From an uncultured Bacilli bacterium (GTDB taxonomy: Bacteria > Bacillota_I > Bacilli_A > RF39 > UBA660), in assembly GCA_934162325.1 (NCBI GenBank), contig CAKPIH010000019.1, positions 1 to 20,504 of the forward strand: DNA of 20,504 nt, written 5' to 3'. The position numbers were made by a program, and so were the translations under genes. How positions within the stretch are numbered: the stretch's first letter is position 1; each line of letters starts with the position of its first letter. Below the pieces are notes generated by a model. The model searched no databases, was not told the DNA's origin, and was given only the letters and a program-made list of their open reading frames with translations. Of this stretch, positions 1-6,033 are shown piece after piece.

Positions 1-235
1 TTATTATTAATATATTTTTACTTTGATTTTTATATTTATCAATTAAAATAGCACCTATATAAGCAATAATAATTTCTAATATCATTAAAAAAACATACTT
101 AGGTTCACCATAAAAATAAAACAATAAAGAAGCAATTAATAAAATAATATTTTTATATTTTTTAGATGTTATAAAATATATAATTATTAACGCTGGTAAA
201 AAATAATATAAAAAACTAATACTAGTAAATAACAT
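1..235 (-). CDS. MBOAT family O-acyltransferase, N-terminal part only (cut by window edge)
   Basis: The gene starts at 235 on the minus strand and runs off the left edge, leaving about 78 codons. A strong AAAGGAGG site lies 8 nt upstream of the ATG (243-250). The visible protein is highly hydrophobic with three probable membrane helices. It has the N-terminal pattern of AlgI/DltB-type MBOAT proteins: MLFTSISFLYYFLP, then YFITSKKYKN, a hydrophobic helix and FYFYGEPKYVFL, where the G-E-P-K-Y after the second helix is typical. MBOAT enzymes transfer acyl groups (often O-acetyl) to extracytoplasmic polymers. The catalytic His lies outside the window, so activity and substrate cannot be judged. 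The gene follows the DUF4358-like gene with a 40-bp gap that holds a terminator-like hairpin, so co-transcription by read-through is possible. Confidence 0.8.
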   Translation of the reverse strand, partial: MLFTSISFLYYFLPALIIIYFITSKKYKNIILLIASLLFYFYGEPKYVFLMILEIIIAYIGAILIDKYKNQSKNILII

Positions 236-249
236 TTTATCCTCCTTTT

Positions 250-273
250 AAAAAGGCACCTTAAAAGGTGCTT
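250..273 (-). terminator. Terminator-like hairpin between the DUF4358-like gene and the MBOAT gene
   Basis: On the minus strand a GCACCT/AGGTGC stem (266-271 with 256-261) with a 4-nt loop is followed by a run of T, directly after the stop codon at 276-278. The T-run continues into the AAAGGAGG ribosome site of the MBOAT gene, so termination here may be partial. Confidence 0.65.
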
Positions 274-275
274 CA

Positions 276-854
276 TTATTCTTCTGCTGGCATTTCTGGT
301 GGAAGTTCTATATTTTCTTCGTTATTTGATTTTTCTAATTCTTTTCCAATATTATTATTTACATATTTCTTAAAATCATTATATACTGCTTTAGCAACAT
401 CTTTATCAGCCATTACAGAGAATATTACATTACCACTATTAGTAATATATAATTGTTCTGCAGAAACACAAATCCAACGTCTCATATCAATATTATCTAA
501 CATTTCTTGCTTAATTTTTTCAACATTGGCAGTATCTTTAACCTTAACAACAGCCACTGAATAAGCTTGTGATGTCATCATTGGTACTGATACAACAATT
601 GATTCAATGTCATTATTTGTTTTCAAACCAGTATAACTAGTAACTTCATCAATATTCTTTACATCTACTTTCATCGTTTCAAGTTCTGGTAAAATATTTT
701 TATTATCTTTATCTATTGTATTAATCATTTTAATAATATCTTTAGTCGTTTCAAGGCTACCTGTATTTCCCTTTCCAGATACTAATATAAATATACCAAA
801 TGAGATAACCGCTAATAATATCAAACCTATTATTAAAATATTTTGTTTTTTCAT
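276..854 (-). CDS. DUF4358-like membrane-anchored extracellular protein
   Basis: This 192-residue protein has a short basic N-terminus and one hydrophobic helix (about residues 5-26) without a lipobox Cys, so it is probably an uncleaved anchor with the rest outside the cell. The centre (about 75-150) has the character of DUF4358 proteins: a TGL turn, IVVSVPMMTSQAYSVAVVKVKD, then KIKQEMLDNID and a strand ending in a V/M-rich stretch. The tail (176-192) is rich in Glu and Pro. The molecular function of the family is unknown. DUF4358 genes are often found beside MBOAT acyltransferases in Bacillota, and an MBOAT gene follows immediately here, which supports both calls and suggests a shared role in surface polymer modification (inference). 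The ATG lies behind a GAGAGGAGAG site and an extended -10 promoter. Confidence 0.6.
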   Translation of the reverse strand: MKKQNILIIGLILLAVISFGIFILVSGKGNTGSLETTKDIIKMINTIDKDNKNILPELETMKVDVKNIDEVTSYTGLKTNNDIESIVVSVPMMTSQAYSVAVVKVKDTANVEKIKQEMLDNIDMRRWICVSAEQLYITNSGNVIFSVMADKDVAKAVYNDFKKYVNNNIGKELEKSNNEENIELPPEMPAEE

Positions 855-878
855 TTTTTCTCTCCTCTCTATGTTTAA

Positions 879-887
879 ATTATAACA
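879..887 (-). promoter_or_regulatory. Extended -10 promoter for the DUF4358-like gene
   Basis: The minus strand reads TGTTATAAT, a TGn extended -10 with a perfect TATAAT (884-879), about 25 nt before the start codon. It sits just after the rplL terminator, so the gene is probably transcribed separately from the ribosomal protein genes. No good -35 box is seen. Confidence 0.65.
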
Positions 888-895
888 TAAGTCAG

Positions 896-924
896 AAAAA
901 AAAGAAACCTATAAATAGATTTCT
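896..924 (-). terminator. Terminator of the rplJ-rplL transcript
   Basis: On the minus strand a stem of about 9 bp with one G-T pair (915-924 with 903-912) and a tiny AT loop is followed by eight T. It begins 26 nt after the rplL stop codon and fits an intrinsic terminator. Confidence 0.8.
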
Positions 925-949
925 TATAATTCAAATGTCTACAAATTAA

Positions 950-1315
950 TTACTTTAATTCAACAGTAGCTCCAGCTTCTTCAAATTGAACTTTAATTTT
1001 TTCAGCTTCTTCTTTGTCGATGCCTTCTTTAACATTTCCACCATTGTCAGCAATGTCTTTAGCTTCTTTTAATCCTAAACCAGTTAAATCTCTAACTAAT
1101 TTAATAACAGCAATTTTGTTAGCTCCAGCAGCAGTTAATACAACATTAACTTTTGATGGGCCTTCTTCTACAGCAGCTACTGCAGGACCAGCAACAGCAA
1201 CAGCTGATGGGTCAACACCATATGCCTCCTTCATTGCGTCAACTAATTCTTTAATTTCAAGAATAGACATTTCATTTAGTGAATTAATAAATTCTTCTTT
1301 TGTTAATTTAGCCAT
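950..1315 (-). CDS. rplL: 50S ribosomal protein L7/L12
   Basis: L7/L12 forms the flexible stalk of the 50S subunit and recruits translation GTPases. The 121-residue length is normal. Residues 1-30 are the dimerisation domain that binds L10. An Ala/Gly/Val-rich hinge follows (about 36-50). The C-terminal domain shows the invariant block NKIAVIKLVRDLTGLGLKEA, whose helix contacts EF-G and EF-Tu. It is second in the rplJ-rplL pair, 35 bp after rplJ, with an AAGGAAGG ribosome site. L7/L12 is needed in several copies per ribosome; nothing in the sequence beyond the shared leader explains the extra expression. Confidence 0.98.
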   Translation of the reverse strand: MAKLTKEEFINSLNEMSILEIKELVDAMKEAYGVDPSAVAVAGPAVAAVEEGPSKVNVVLTAAGANKIAVIKLVRDLTGLGLKEAKDIADNGGNVKEGIDKEEAEKIKVQFEEAGATVELK

Positions 1316-1350
1316 TTTAATTTCCTTCCTTTCTTATAACTATATTTTTA

Positions 1351-1845
1351 TTAATTTTCTTCTTTTTGTTTAGCATATAAATCTAAACAGATAGATAAAT
1401 CTTTAACAGTACCCATAAGTCCTGCAGCAAGCATTGTAAGTAATCCCTCTCTTGATGGAATAGCAGCATATTTAGCAAGCTCTGAAGCTTCAGCAACCTT
1501 TCCTTCAACAATACCAGCTTTTAATTCAAGATTAGTATGTTTTTTAGCAAACTCACTAATAACCTTAACAGGAGCAAGTTCATCGCTAGAAAAACTAATC
1601 GCAGATGGTCCTTCTAGGAACTCATCTAACTTAATATCTAAACTATTAACAGCTCTTTTTACTAAAGTATTTTTATATACTTTGTAATCAGAACCAGACT
1701 CTCTAAGAGCTCTTCTAAGTTCAGTTACTTCAGCAACATTAAGTCCTCTTGGATCAAATACAACTACTGATTTAGCATTTTCAAACTTACCTTTAATCTC
1801 ATCAACTACTAAAGATTTTTGCTCTAATATTTTTGCATTTGCCAT
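1351..1845 (-). CDS. rplJ: 50S ribosomal protein L10
   Basis: L10 anchors the L7/L12 dimers to the 50S stalk base. The 164-residue protein has the usual order: an N-terminal globular RNA-binding part with KSVVVFDPRGLNVAEVTELR and SDYKVYKNTLVKRAV, an IPSREGLLTMLAAGLMG segment, and the C-terminal helix that binds L7/L12 (about 135-164). An AAAGGAT-type site precedes the ATG. The gene is headed by its own consensus promoter and an L10-type leader with an attenuator hairpin, so L10 (with L7/L12) probably represses its own synthesis, as known for this family in Bacillota. Confidence 0.98.
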   Translation of the reverse strand: MANAKILEQKSLVVDEIKGKFENAKSVVVFDPRGLNVAEVTELRRALRESGSDYKVYKNTLVKRAVNSLDIKLDEFLEGPSAISFSSDELAPVKVISEFAKKHTNLELKAGIVEGKVAEASELAKYAAIPSREGLLTMLAAGLMGTVKDLSICLDLYAKQKEEN

Positions 1846-1867
1846 AGTATCAATCCTTTCCTATACC

Positions 1868-1978
1868 AAAATAAAATCCCTCTACATCGAGGGATAAAAA
1901 GAACATTTCTTATTCCTCGGTAAGATTTTCAAGCATCACTGCCCTTACTGTCTTTGGCATAATATTTTCTCAAACAAA
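1868..1978 (-). ncRNA. Ribosomal protein L10 leader with attenuator hairpin
   Basis: The untranslated leader of rplJ carries the conserved core of L10 leaders. On the minus strand it reads CCAAAGACAG, then a GTAAG...CTTAC stem (1944-1948 with 1920-1924) with an internal GCA/TGC helix, then CGAGG. Downstream, a 7-bp ATCCCTC/GAGGGAT hairpin (1876-1895) followed by TTTATTTT looks like an intrinsic attenuator. In this class L10 or the L10-L7/L12 complex binds the leader and lowers expression. Confidence 0.85.
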
Positions 1979-1981
1979 CTT

Positions 1982-2010
1982 ATTATATATTAAATATTAT
2001 TATTTGTCAA
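1982..2010 (-). promoter_or_regulatory. Consensus sigma-A promoter for rplJ-rplL
   Basis: On the minus strand TTGACA (2010-2005) and TATAAT (1987-1982) are both perfect and are separated by exactly 17 bp. The -35 box lies inside the last codons of rplA and overlaps its stop region, so rplJL has a strong start of its own. Confidence 0.9.
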
Positions 2011-2695
2011 ATGAATTTAAATCAATTTTAACACCAGGACCCATAGTTGAAGAAATACTAACATTCTTAACGTATGCTCCTTTAACAGTTGAAGGCTTAA
2101 TTTTCATAATAGCCTCAACGAAAGCTTTAAGATTCTCTACTAATTTAGCATCATCAAAACTTGCTTTACCAACGATTCCGTGTACATTTCCGAAACTATC
2201 AGTTCTGTAGTTAACTTTACCTTTTTTAGTTTCTTCAATAGCTTTAGCAGTATCCATAGTAACAGTACCTGTCTTAGGGTTTGGCATTAAACCTTTAGGT
2301 CCAAGTAATTTACCAATTTTACCAAGCATTGGCATCATTTCAGGAGTAGCAATAATAACATCGTAATCAAACCAAGATTCTTTCTCAATTTTTTGAATCA
2401 TATCAAGATCTCCTACAAAGTCAGCACCTGCTTCTTTAGCAGCTTTAGCTTGATCTCCTTTAGCAAGAACTAAAATTCTTTTAGTCTTACCAGTACCATT
2501 AGGTAAAACAACTGCTCCTCTTAGTTGTTGATCATTCTTTTTAGTATCTAAGTTCAAATTCATAGCTACTTCAATAGTAGAATCAAACTTAGCATTAGAA
2601 GTCTCTTTAACTAATTTAACAGCCTCTTCTACAGAATATGCTTTATTCTTATCAAGTTTTTCTAAATTAGAAACATATCTTTTACTTCTTTTCAT
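2000..2695 (-). CDS. rplA: 50S ribosomal protein L1
   Basis: L1 binds 23S rRNA at the exit-site stalk and represses its own operon. The chosen start (MKRSKRYVSN) gives 231 residues, the family norm. It lies 8 nt after AAGGAGGG, whereas a longer reading from 2734 would overlap that site and add 13 unsupported residues. Family blocks are present: YSVEEAVKLVKET near the N-terminus, RGAVVLPNGTGKTKRILVLAKG, GPKGLMPNPKTGTV and the C-terminal STMGPGVKIDLNS. It is second in rplK-rplA. The region just before it contains an L1 binding-site mimic next to the ribosome site. Its 3' end houses the -35 box of the rplJ promoter. Confidence 0.97.
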   Translation of the reverse strand: MKRSKRYVSNLEKLDKNKAYSVEEAVKLVKETSNAKFDSTIEVAMNLNLDTKKNDQQLRGAVVLPNGTGKTKRILVLAKGDQAKAAKEAGADFVGDLDMIQKIEKESWFDYDVIIATPEMMPMLGKIGKLLGPKGLMPNPKTGTVTMDTAKAIEETKKGKVNYRTDSFGNVHGIVGKASFDDAKLVENLKAFVEAIMKIKPSTVKGAYVKNVSISSTMGPGVKIDLNSFDK

Positions 2696-2710
2696 TCGTC
2701 TTCCCTCCTT

Positions 2711-2747
2711 ATGTGGTATTTGCGGACTAAACAATATCCTTCCACAT
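2711..2747 (-). promoter_or_regulatory. L1 binding-site mimic in the rplK-rplA gap (translational operator)
   Basis: On the minus strand an ATGTGGAAGG arm and a CAAATACCACAT arm close a 6-bp ATGTGG/CCACAT stem. This copies the L1 site of 23S rRNA helix 76, which has GGUGGGAGG on one side and GAAAUACCACC on the other. The right arm ends directly at the AAGGAGGG ribosome site of rplA, so bound L1 would be expected to block initiation. A separate 6-bp hairpin (2746-2761) precedes it. Confidence 0.7.
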
Positions 2748-2782
2748 AGGTATAAACCTATATGACATATTAATTATTTTTA

Positions 2783-3202
2783 TTATTCTTCAATTTTAAT
2801 TCCCATATTACGGGCAGTACCTTCAACTATTTTCATAGCTTCTTCTACTGTATAAGCATTTAAATCAGGTAATTTAGTTTCAGCAATCTCTTTTAATTTA
2901 TCTTTAGATAAAGTTGCAACTACTTCACCCTTACTAGATCCAGATTTAATCCCAGCAGCTTTCTTAAGCAAGAATGCAGCAGGTGGAGTCTTAAGTACAA
3001 AGTCAAAACTTCTATCATCATAAATAGTTATTTCAACTGGAAGTACATCTCCCATCTTATCTCTAGATGCATCATTAAATTTAGTACAAAATTCTTGTAA
3101 GTTAATTCCTGCTGGTCCAAGTACAGTTCCTACTGGAGGAGCTGGTGTTGCTTTTCCTGCTGGAATTTGTAATTTAATTTTCTTAGTAACTTCTTTAGCC
3201 AC
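2783..3202 (-). CDS. rplK: 50S ribosomal protein L11
   Basis: L11 forms the base of the GTPase-associated centre with 23S rRNA. The start is GTG at 3202, 8 nt after AGGAGG. A GTG at 3211 in the same frame overlaps the ribosome site and is less likely. This gives 139 residues, close to the usual 141. Blocks seen: KLQIPAGKATPAPPVGTVLGPAGIN in the N-terminal domain, with the proline-rich thiostrepton-site helix, then FDFVLKTPPAAFLLKKAAG, and the rRNA-binding C-terminal domain ending IVEGTARNMGI. It is first in the rplK-rplA transcript, downstream of an L1-type leader and its own promoter. Confidence 0.98.
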   Translation of the reverse strand: MAKEVTKKIKLQIPAGKATPAPPVGTVLGPAGINLQEFCTKFNDASRDKMGDVLPVEITIYDDRSFDFVLKTPPAAFLLKKAAGIKSGSSKGEVVATLSKDKLKEIAETKLPDLNAYTVEEAMKIVEGTARNMGIKIEE

Positions 3203-3237
3203 GAAAAACACCTCCTATTAAAATTTCTTTTTCGCGT

Positions 3238-3266
3238 GTGGTCCCATCGGCCAGTCCGCCTTCCAC
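3238..3266 (-). promoter_or_regulatory. L1 binding-site mimic in the rplK leader
   Basis: On the minus strand GTGGAAGG (from 3266) and GATGGGACCAC (ending at 3238) close a GTGG/CCAC stem around a small CGG/CCG hairpin. Asymmetric GGAAGG and GATGGGA loops match the known L1 operator style of L11-operon leaders. It lies about 35 nt before the rplK start codon. Confidence 0.75.
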
Positions 3267-3298
3267 TTACTAACATAATAATATGTCTCGCACCGATA

Positions 3299-3327
3299 AT
3301 GATATCACACTTTTTTTAAAATTACAA
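3299..3327 (-). promoter_or_regulatory. Sigma-A promoter for rplK-rplA
   Basis: The minus strand has TTGTAA (3327-3322), a 17-bp spacer and TATCAT (3304-3299), the latter preceded by TGA as an extended -10. Transcription would start about 85-90 nt before rplK and include the L1 operator. Confidence 0.7.
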
Positions 3328-3373
3328 CTATTTTTTTTATTTTTTTTCTACTTTATGTTTTATTTTAATCGTA

Positions 3374-3907
3374 TTACATAGTTTCTACTTCTTGCATATC
3401 AACTTCTACTGAAGTTTCTTGACCAAATAAATCAACTAAAACAGTAAGTTTTTGCTCTTTTAGATCAACACTATCAATTTTAGCCATCATATCTTTAAAT
3501 GGTCCAGCAATAATTTTAACTTTCTTACCTTCAGTTAAATCTTTACTAATATCTACTCTACTCATTCCCATACTATTAAGTATTCTATCAACTTCTTGAG
3601 GAAGAAGAGGAATAGGTTTAGCACCCTTACCAGATGATCCTATAAATCCGGTAACACCTTGCGTATTTCTAACAATATACCAAGCCTCATCAGACATAAC
3701 CATTTCTACCAAAACATATCCTGGAAACATCTTCTTAACTTTTTCTTTTTTAACACCATTTTTATACTCTATTTCTTTTTGTTCTGGAACAATAACTCTA
3801 AAAATATTTTCTTGTAAATCCATAGAGTTAATTCTCATTTCTAATTTTTCTTTAACCTTATACTCATGTCCACTTACAGTATTAACAACATACCACTCTT
3901 TTTTCAT
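3374..3907 (-). CDS. nusG: Transcription termination/antitermination factor NusG
   Basis: NusG rides on RNA polymerase and modulates pausing and coupling to translation. The 177-residue length is normal. The NGN domain starts KKEWYVVNTVSGHEYKV and includes the MFPGYVLVEM strand and WYIVRNTQGVTGFIG. A linker follows, then the C-terminal KOW domain (about 120-175) with EGKKVKIIAGPFKDM. Its ATG overlaps the secE stop codon (TAATG), so the two are translationally coupled. This is the usual secE-nusG-rplKA order. No terminator separates it from rplK, so read-through into rplK is likely besides the internal promoter. Confidence 0.98.
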   Translation of the reverse strand: MKKEWYVVNTVSGHEYKVKEKLEMRINSMDLQENIFRVIVPEQKEIEYKNGVKKEKVKKMFPGYVLVEMVMSDEAWYIVRNTQGVTGFIGSSGKGAKPIPLLPQEVDRILNSMGMSRVDISKDLTEGKKVKIIAGPFKDMMAKIDSVDLKEQKLTVLVDLFGQETSVEVDMQEVETM

Positions 3908-4074
3908 TATAAACTACTCCTTAACACAGCTACTAGTAAATCGATTAGATAAAAGAATACACCAAAGAAAATCATAAATGCAATTGTTGATGTAGCATAT
4001 TTAAGTAAATCTTTTTTACTAGTCCATTTAATTCTAGATACTTCTTTTTTAACACCTTTAAAATATTCAACCAT
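3907..4074 (-). CDS. secE: Preprotein translocase subunit SecE
   Basis: SecE clamps SecY in the membrane translocon. The 55-residue protein is the short single-helix Gram-positive form: an amphipathic N-terminal part (EYFKGVKKEVSRIKWTSKKDL), then one transmembrane helix (about 28-50). The K-E-x-x-R-I-x-W signature is the family hallmark. The start at 4074 lies 8 nt after GGGAGG. A longer reading from 4137 would begin upstream of that site, on the promoter's -10 box, and is rejected. It overlaps nusG by one base. The rpmG (L33) gene that often precedes secE is not present here. Confidence 0.95.
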   Translation of the reverse strand: MVEYFKGVKKEVSRIKWTSKKDLLKYATSTIAFMIFFGVFFYLIDLLVAVLRSSL

Positions 4075-4127
4075 TTTTAAATCCTCCCAATATTTGATTA
4101 AAATAAAAACACCTTTCGGTTGACATA

Positions 4128-4157
4128 AATATACCACAACACATATATATTTGTCAA
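4128..4157 (-). promoter_or_regulatory. Sigma-A promoter for secE-nusG
   Basis: The minus strand has TTGACA (4157-4152), an 18-bp spacer and TATATT (4133-4128), about 54 nt before the secE start. A small ACC-GAAA-GGT hairpin lies in the leader. Confidence 0.8.
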
Positions 4158-4191
4158 TAATTTTATTGCTTTTTCTTTTATTTTTCTATAG

Positions 4192-4244
4192 TTTGCCAAG
4201 CCTAAGGTCTTGGCAAATAGTTTTGAGCTTGTAATCTCAAAACT
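4192..4244. repeat. Two adjacent 26-nt hairpins of identical geometry, function unknown
   Basis: Hairpin A has arms TTTGCCAAG (4192-4200) and CTTGGCAAA (4209-4217) around an 8-nt loop. Hairpin B has arms AGTTTTGAG (4219-4227) and CTCAAAACT (4236-4244) around another 8-nt loop. Both are perfect 9-bp stems separated by one base. Neither strand has a T-run after them, so they are not ordinary terminators. They lie 35-90 bp upstream of the secE promoter in the gene-free stretch 4158-4350, which otherwise shows only AT-rich DNA. They could be protein-binding inverted repeats or part of an unannotated RNA. Confidence 0.6.
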
Positions 4245-4350
4245 AAAACATTCTTGTTCTATCATATTCACAGTCAAAACTTATATACTTATAATTTTAT
4301 CAATTAATAAAAATATATAACATTAAAAATATAAGATAGGTCGTAAATAG

Positions 4351-4382
4351 TACAAAAAAAGAATCTATCAATGATAGACTCT
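4351..4382 (-). terminator. Terminator downstream of tRNA-Asn
   Basis: On the minus strand a 10-bp stem with one mismatched or wobble pair (4373-4382 with 4360-4369) and a 3-nt loop is followed by seven T. Confidence 0.85.
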
Positions 4383-4393
4383 TAATTATCAAA

Positions 4394-4469
4394 TGGCGGC
4401 CAATGTAGGGCTCGAACCTACGACCTATCGGTTAACAGCCGAGTGCTCTACCGACTGAGCTAATTGGCC
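4394..4469 (-). tRNA. tRNA-Asn, anticodon GTT, with encoded CCA
   Basis: A full cloverleaf can be drawn on the minus strand. The acceptor stem is GGCCAAT/ATTGGCC, the D stem GCTC/GAGC, and the anticodon stem CTCGG/CCGAT with a G-T pair at its end and loop CTGTTAA (anticodon GTT at positions 34-36). The variable loop is AGGTC, and the T arm is GTAGG-TTCGAGC-CCTAC. The discriminator base is G and CCA is encoded (4396-4394). It is a single gene with its own promoter and terminator. It sits beside gatCAB, the enzyme that makes Gln-tRNA and/or Asn-tRNA, although a functional link through position is only inference. Confidence 0.97.
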
Positions 4470-4491
4470 AGTACATCCACAAGACTTCTTA

Positions 4492-4520
4492 ATTATATAA
4501 CACTTTTTTTAATTAATCAA
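4492..4520 (-). promoter_or_regulatory. Sigma-A promoter for tRNA-Asn
   Basis: The minus strand has TTGATT (4520-4515), a 17-bp spacer and a perfect TATAAT (4497-4492), 23 bp before the mature tRNA 5' end. Confidence 0.85.
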
Positions 4521-4573
4521 GTACTTTTTTTAACTTTTTTAATATTTTATGTATTTTTTAACAAAAAATACCC

Positions 4574-4612
4574 AAAAGAAAAAAGTTTATCAACAAAAAC
4601 TGTTGATAAACT
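4574..4612 (-). terminator. Terminator of the gatCAB operon
   Basis: On the minus strand a perfect 12-bp stem (AGTTTATCAACA and its complement, 4601-4612 with 4584-4595) with a 5-nt loop is followed by TTTTTTCTTTT. The stem starts in the gatB stop codon. Confidence 0.92.
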
Positions 4613-6033
4613 TATAATTTTTTAAGTTCTTCACCAAGTACCATATTAGTAACTCCAGGATTTACTTTACCAGAAGTTTTTTTCATAATAAGTCCCATAA
4701 TGAAACCATTAACATTTTTACCAGACTTAAAATCATCTATAACTTTAGGATTTTCATTAAATACTTCATTAATAATTTTTCTAATTTCTTCTTTATCACT
4801 TATTTGAGTACCAATAGATTTAGCAACCTCTAATACATTTTTATCTTCATCTAATGCTTTAGTAAAAATATCTTTAACCTGTTTATTAGAAATTTTACCA
4901 TCACTCATCATTTTAATAATTTCACTAAAATCTTTTGGTTCAATATTAATATCAGCAATATCTTTATAATTTTTATTCAAATATCCAAGCAAGAAACTTA
5001 CTACTACATTAGAAGTATCTTTAGGATTAGAACCATAAATAATAACACTTTCAAAATAGTCAGATAATTTTTTATCTTTAGTTAACGTACTAGCATCAAT
5101 ATTACTTATACCATATTCATTCATATATGTATTTTTTCTTTCATATTCAAGAACAGGCATATTACTTTTAATCTCATTAATAAATTCTTCTCTCAATCTA
5201 ATTGGAGGAATGTTAGGCTCGGTATAATACTTATAATCGATAGCATCACTCTTACCTCTCATAAATACTGTAGTTTTATTAGCCTCATCATATCTTCTAG
5301 TTTCCTGTTCAATGACTCCACCTGCTTCAAGTATTTCTGTCTGCCTTTTAATTTCAACTTCAATAACTTCTTTAACGGTAGAAAAAGAATTAATATTTTT
5401 CATTTCAACTCTAGTACCAAGTTCACTATCTTCTTCTTTCTTCATTGAAACATTAACATCTACTCTGATTTGACCAAGATCCGCTCTTGCATCGCTAACA
5501 TCTAAATATAAGAATATATTTCTAAGTGCTTCTAAGTAAGCAATAGCCTCTTTTGAAGAACCAATACAAGGTTCAGTAACAGTCTCAAGAAGTGGCACAC
5601 CTGCTCTATTATAATCAATCAAAGAATAAGTGCTTAAGTGATCCATATTAGCAGTATCTTCTTCCAAATGTGTATCATGAATATCTATTCTCTTATCAGT
5701 ACCATCAACATTAATCATAACATAACCATTAGTACCAATAGGATTTTTAAACTGTGTAATCTGATATCCTTTAGGCAAATCAGGATAGTAATAATTTTTT
5801 CTATCAAAAGTAAGCTTTTCAGGTACTGTAGAGTTTAAAGCTAAAGCAACCATAATACTCTTTTTAACTGCCTCTTTATTAACACAAGGTAAGATACCTG
5901 GATAACCAATATCAACTACTGATAAATTAGTATTAACATCTCCATTACCATTTTTACCAGTACTAAAGTTTTTACTATTACTTTTAAGTTCACAGTGAAC
6001 TTCAAGTCCAATAACTGGAATACATTTACTCAT
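4612..6033 (-). CDS. gatB: Asp/Glu-tRNA(Asn/Gln) amidotransferase subunit B
   Basis: GatB is the tRNA-binding kinase subunit of GatCAB; it activates mischarged Glu-tRNA(Gln) or Asp-tRNA(Asn) for amidation. The 473-residue length is normal. The signatures are in order: VIGLEVHCELKSNSK, FDRKNYYYPDLPKGYQITQF, HLEEDTA, LIDYNRAGVPLLE, GQIRVDVNVSM, and the C-terminal helical and YqeY-like tail ending NPGVTNMVLGEEL. Zinc-ligand cysteines of some GatB proteins are absent near residue 22, as in Staphylococcus GatB. The start at 6033 overlaps gatA by 8 bases (GATGAGTAAATG) behind a GGTGG site; a start at 6060 is less plausible because it lies deeper in gatA. Confidence 0.97.
   Translation of the reverse strand: MSKCIPVIGLEVHCELKSNSKNFSTGKNGNGDVNTNLSVVDIGYPGILPCVNKEAVKKSIMVALALNSTVPEKLTFDRKNYYYPDLPKGYQITQFKNPIGTNGYVMINVDGTDKRIDIHDTHLEEDTANMDHLSTYSLIDYNRAGVPLLETVTEPCIGSSKEAIAYLEALRNIFLYLDVSDARADLGQIRVDVNVSMKKEEDSELGTRVEMKNINSFSTVKEVIEVEIKRQTEILEAGGVIEQETRRYDEANKTTVFMRGKSDAIDYKYYTEPNIPPIRLREEFINEIKSNMPVLEYERKNTYMNEYGISNIDASTLTKDKKLSDYFESVIIYGSNPKDTSNVVVSFLLGYLNKNYKDIADINIEPKDFSEIIKMMSDGKISNKQVKDIFTKALDEDKNVLEVAKSIGTQISDKEEIRKIINEVFNENPKVIDDFKSGKNVNGFIMGLIMKKTSGKVNPGVTNMVLGEELKKL

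Noticed and set aside
1014..1373. Open frame on the plus strand opposite rplL (119 codons)
   Set aside because: It is the antisense shadow of rplL, lacks a ribosome site, and its low-complexity Ala/Thr/Ser composition follows from the rplL hinge.
3234..3290. Possible leader peptide in the rplK leader
   Set aside because: An ATG is present on the minus strand, but it has no ribosome site, runs through the L1 operator and overlaps rplK out of frame.
3907..4137. Longer 76-residue form of SecE
   Set aside because: The extra 21 residues lie upstream of the GGGAGG site and reach the promoter -10 box; they do not resemble SecE.
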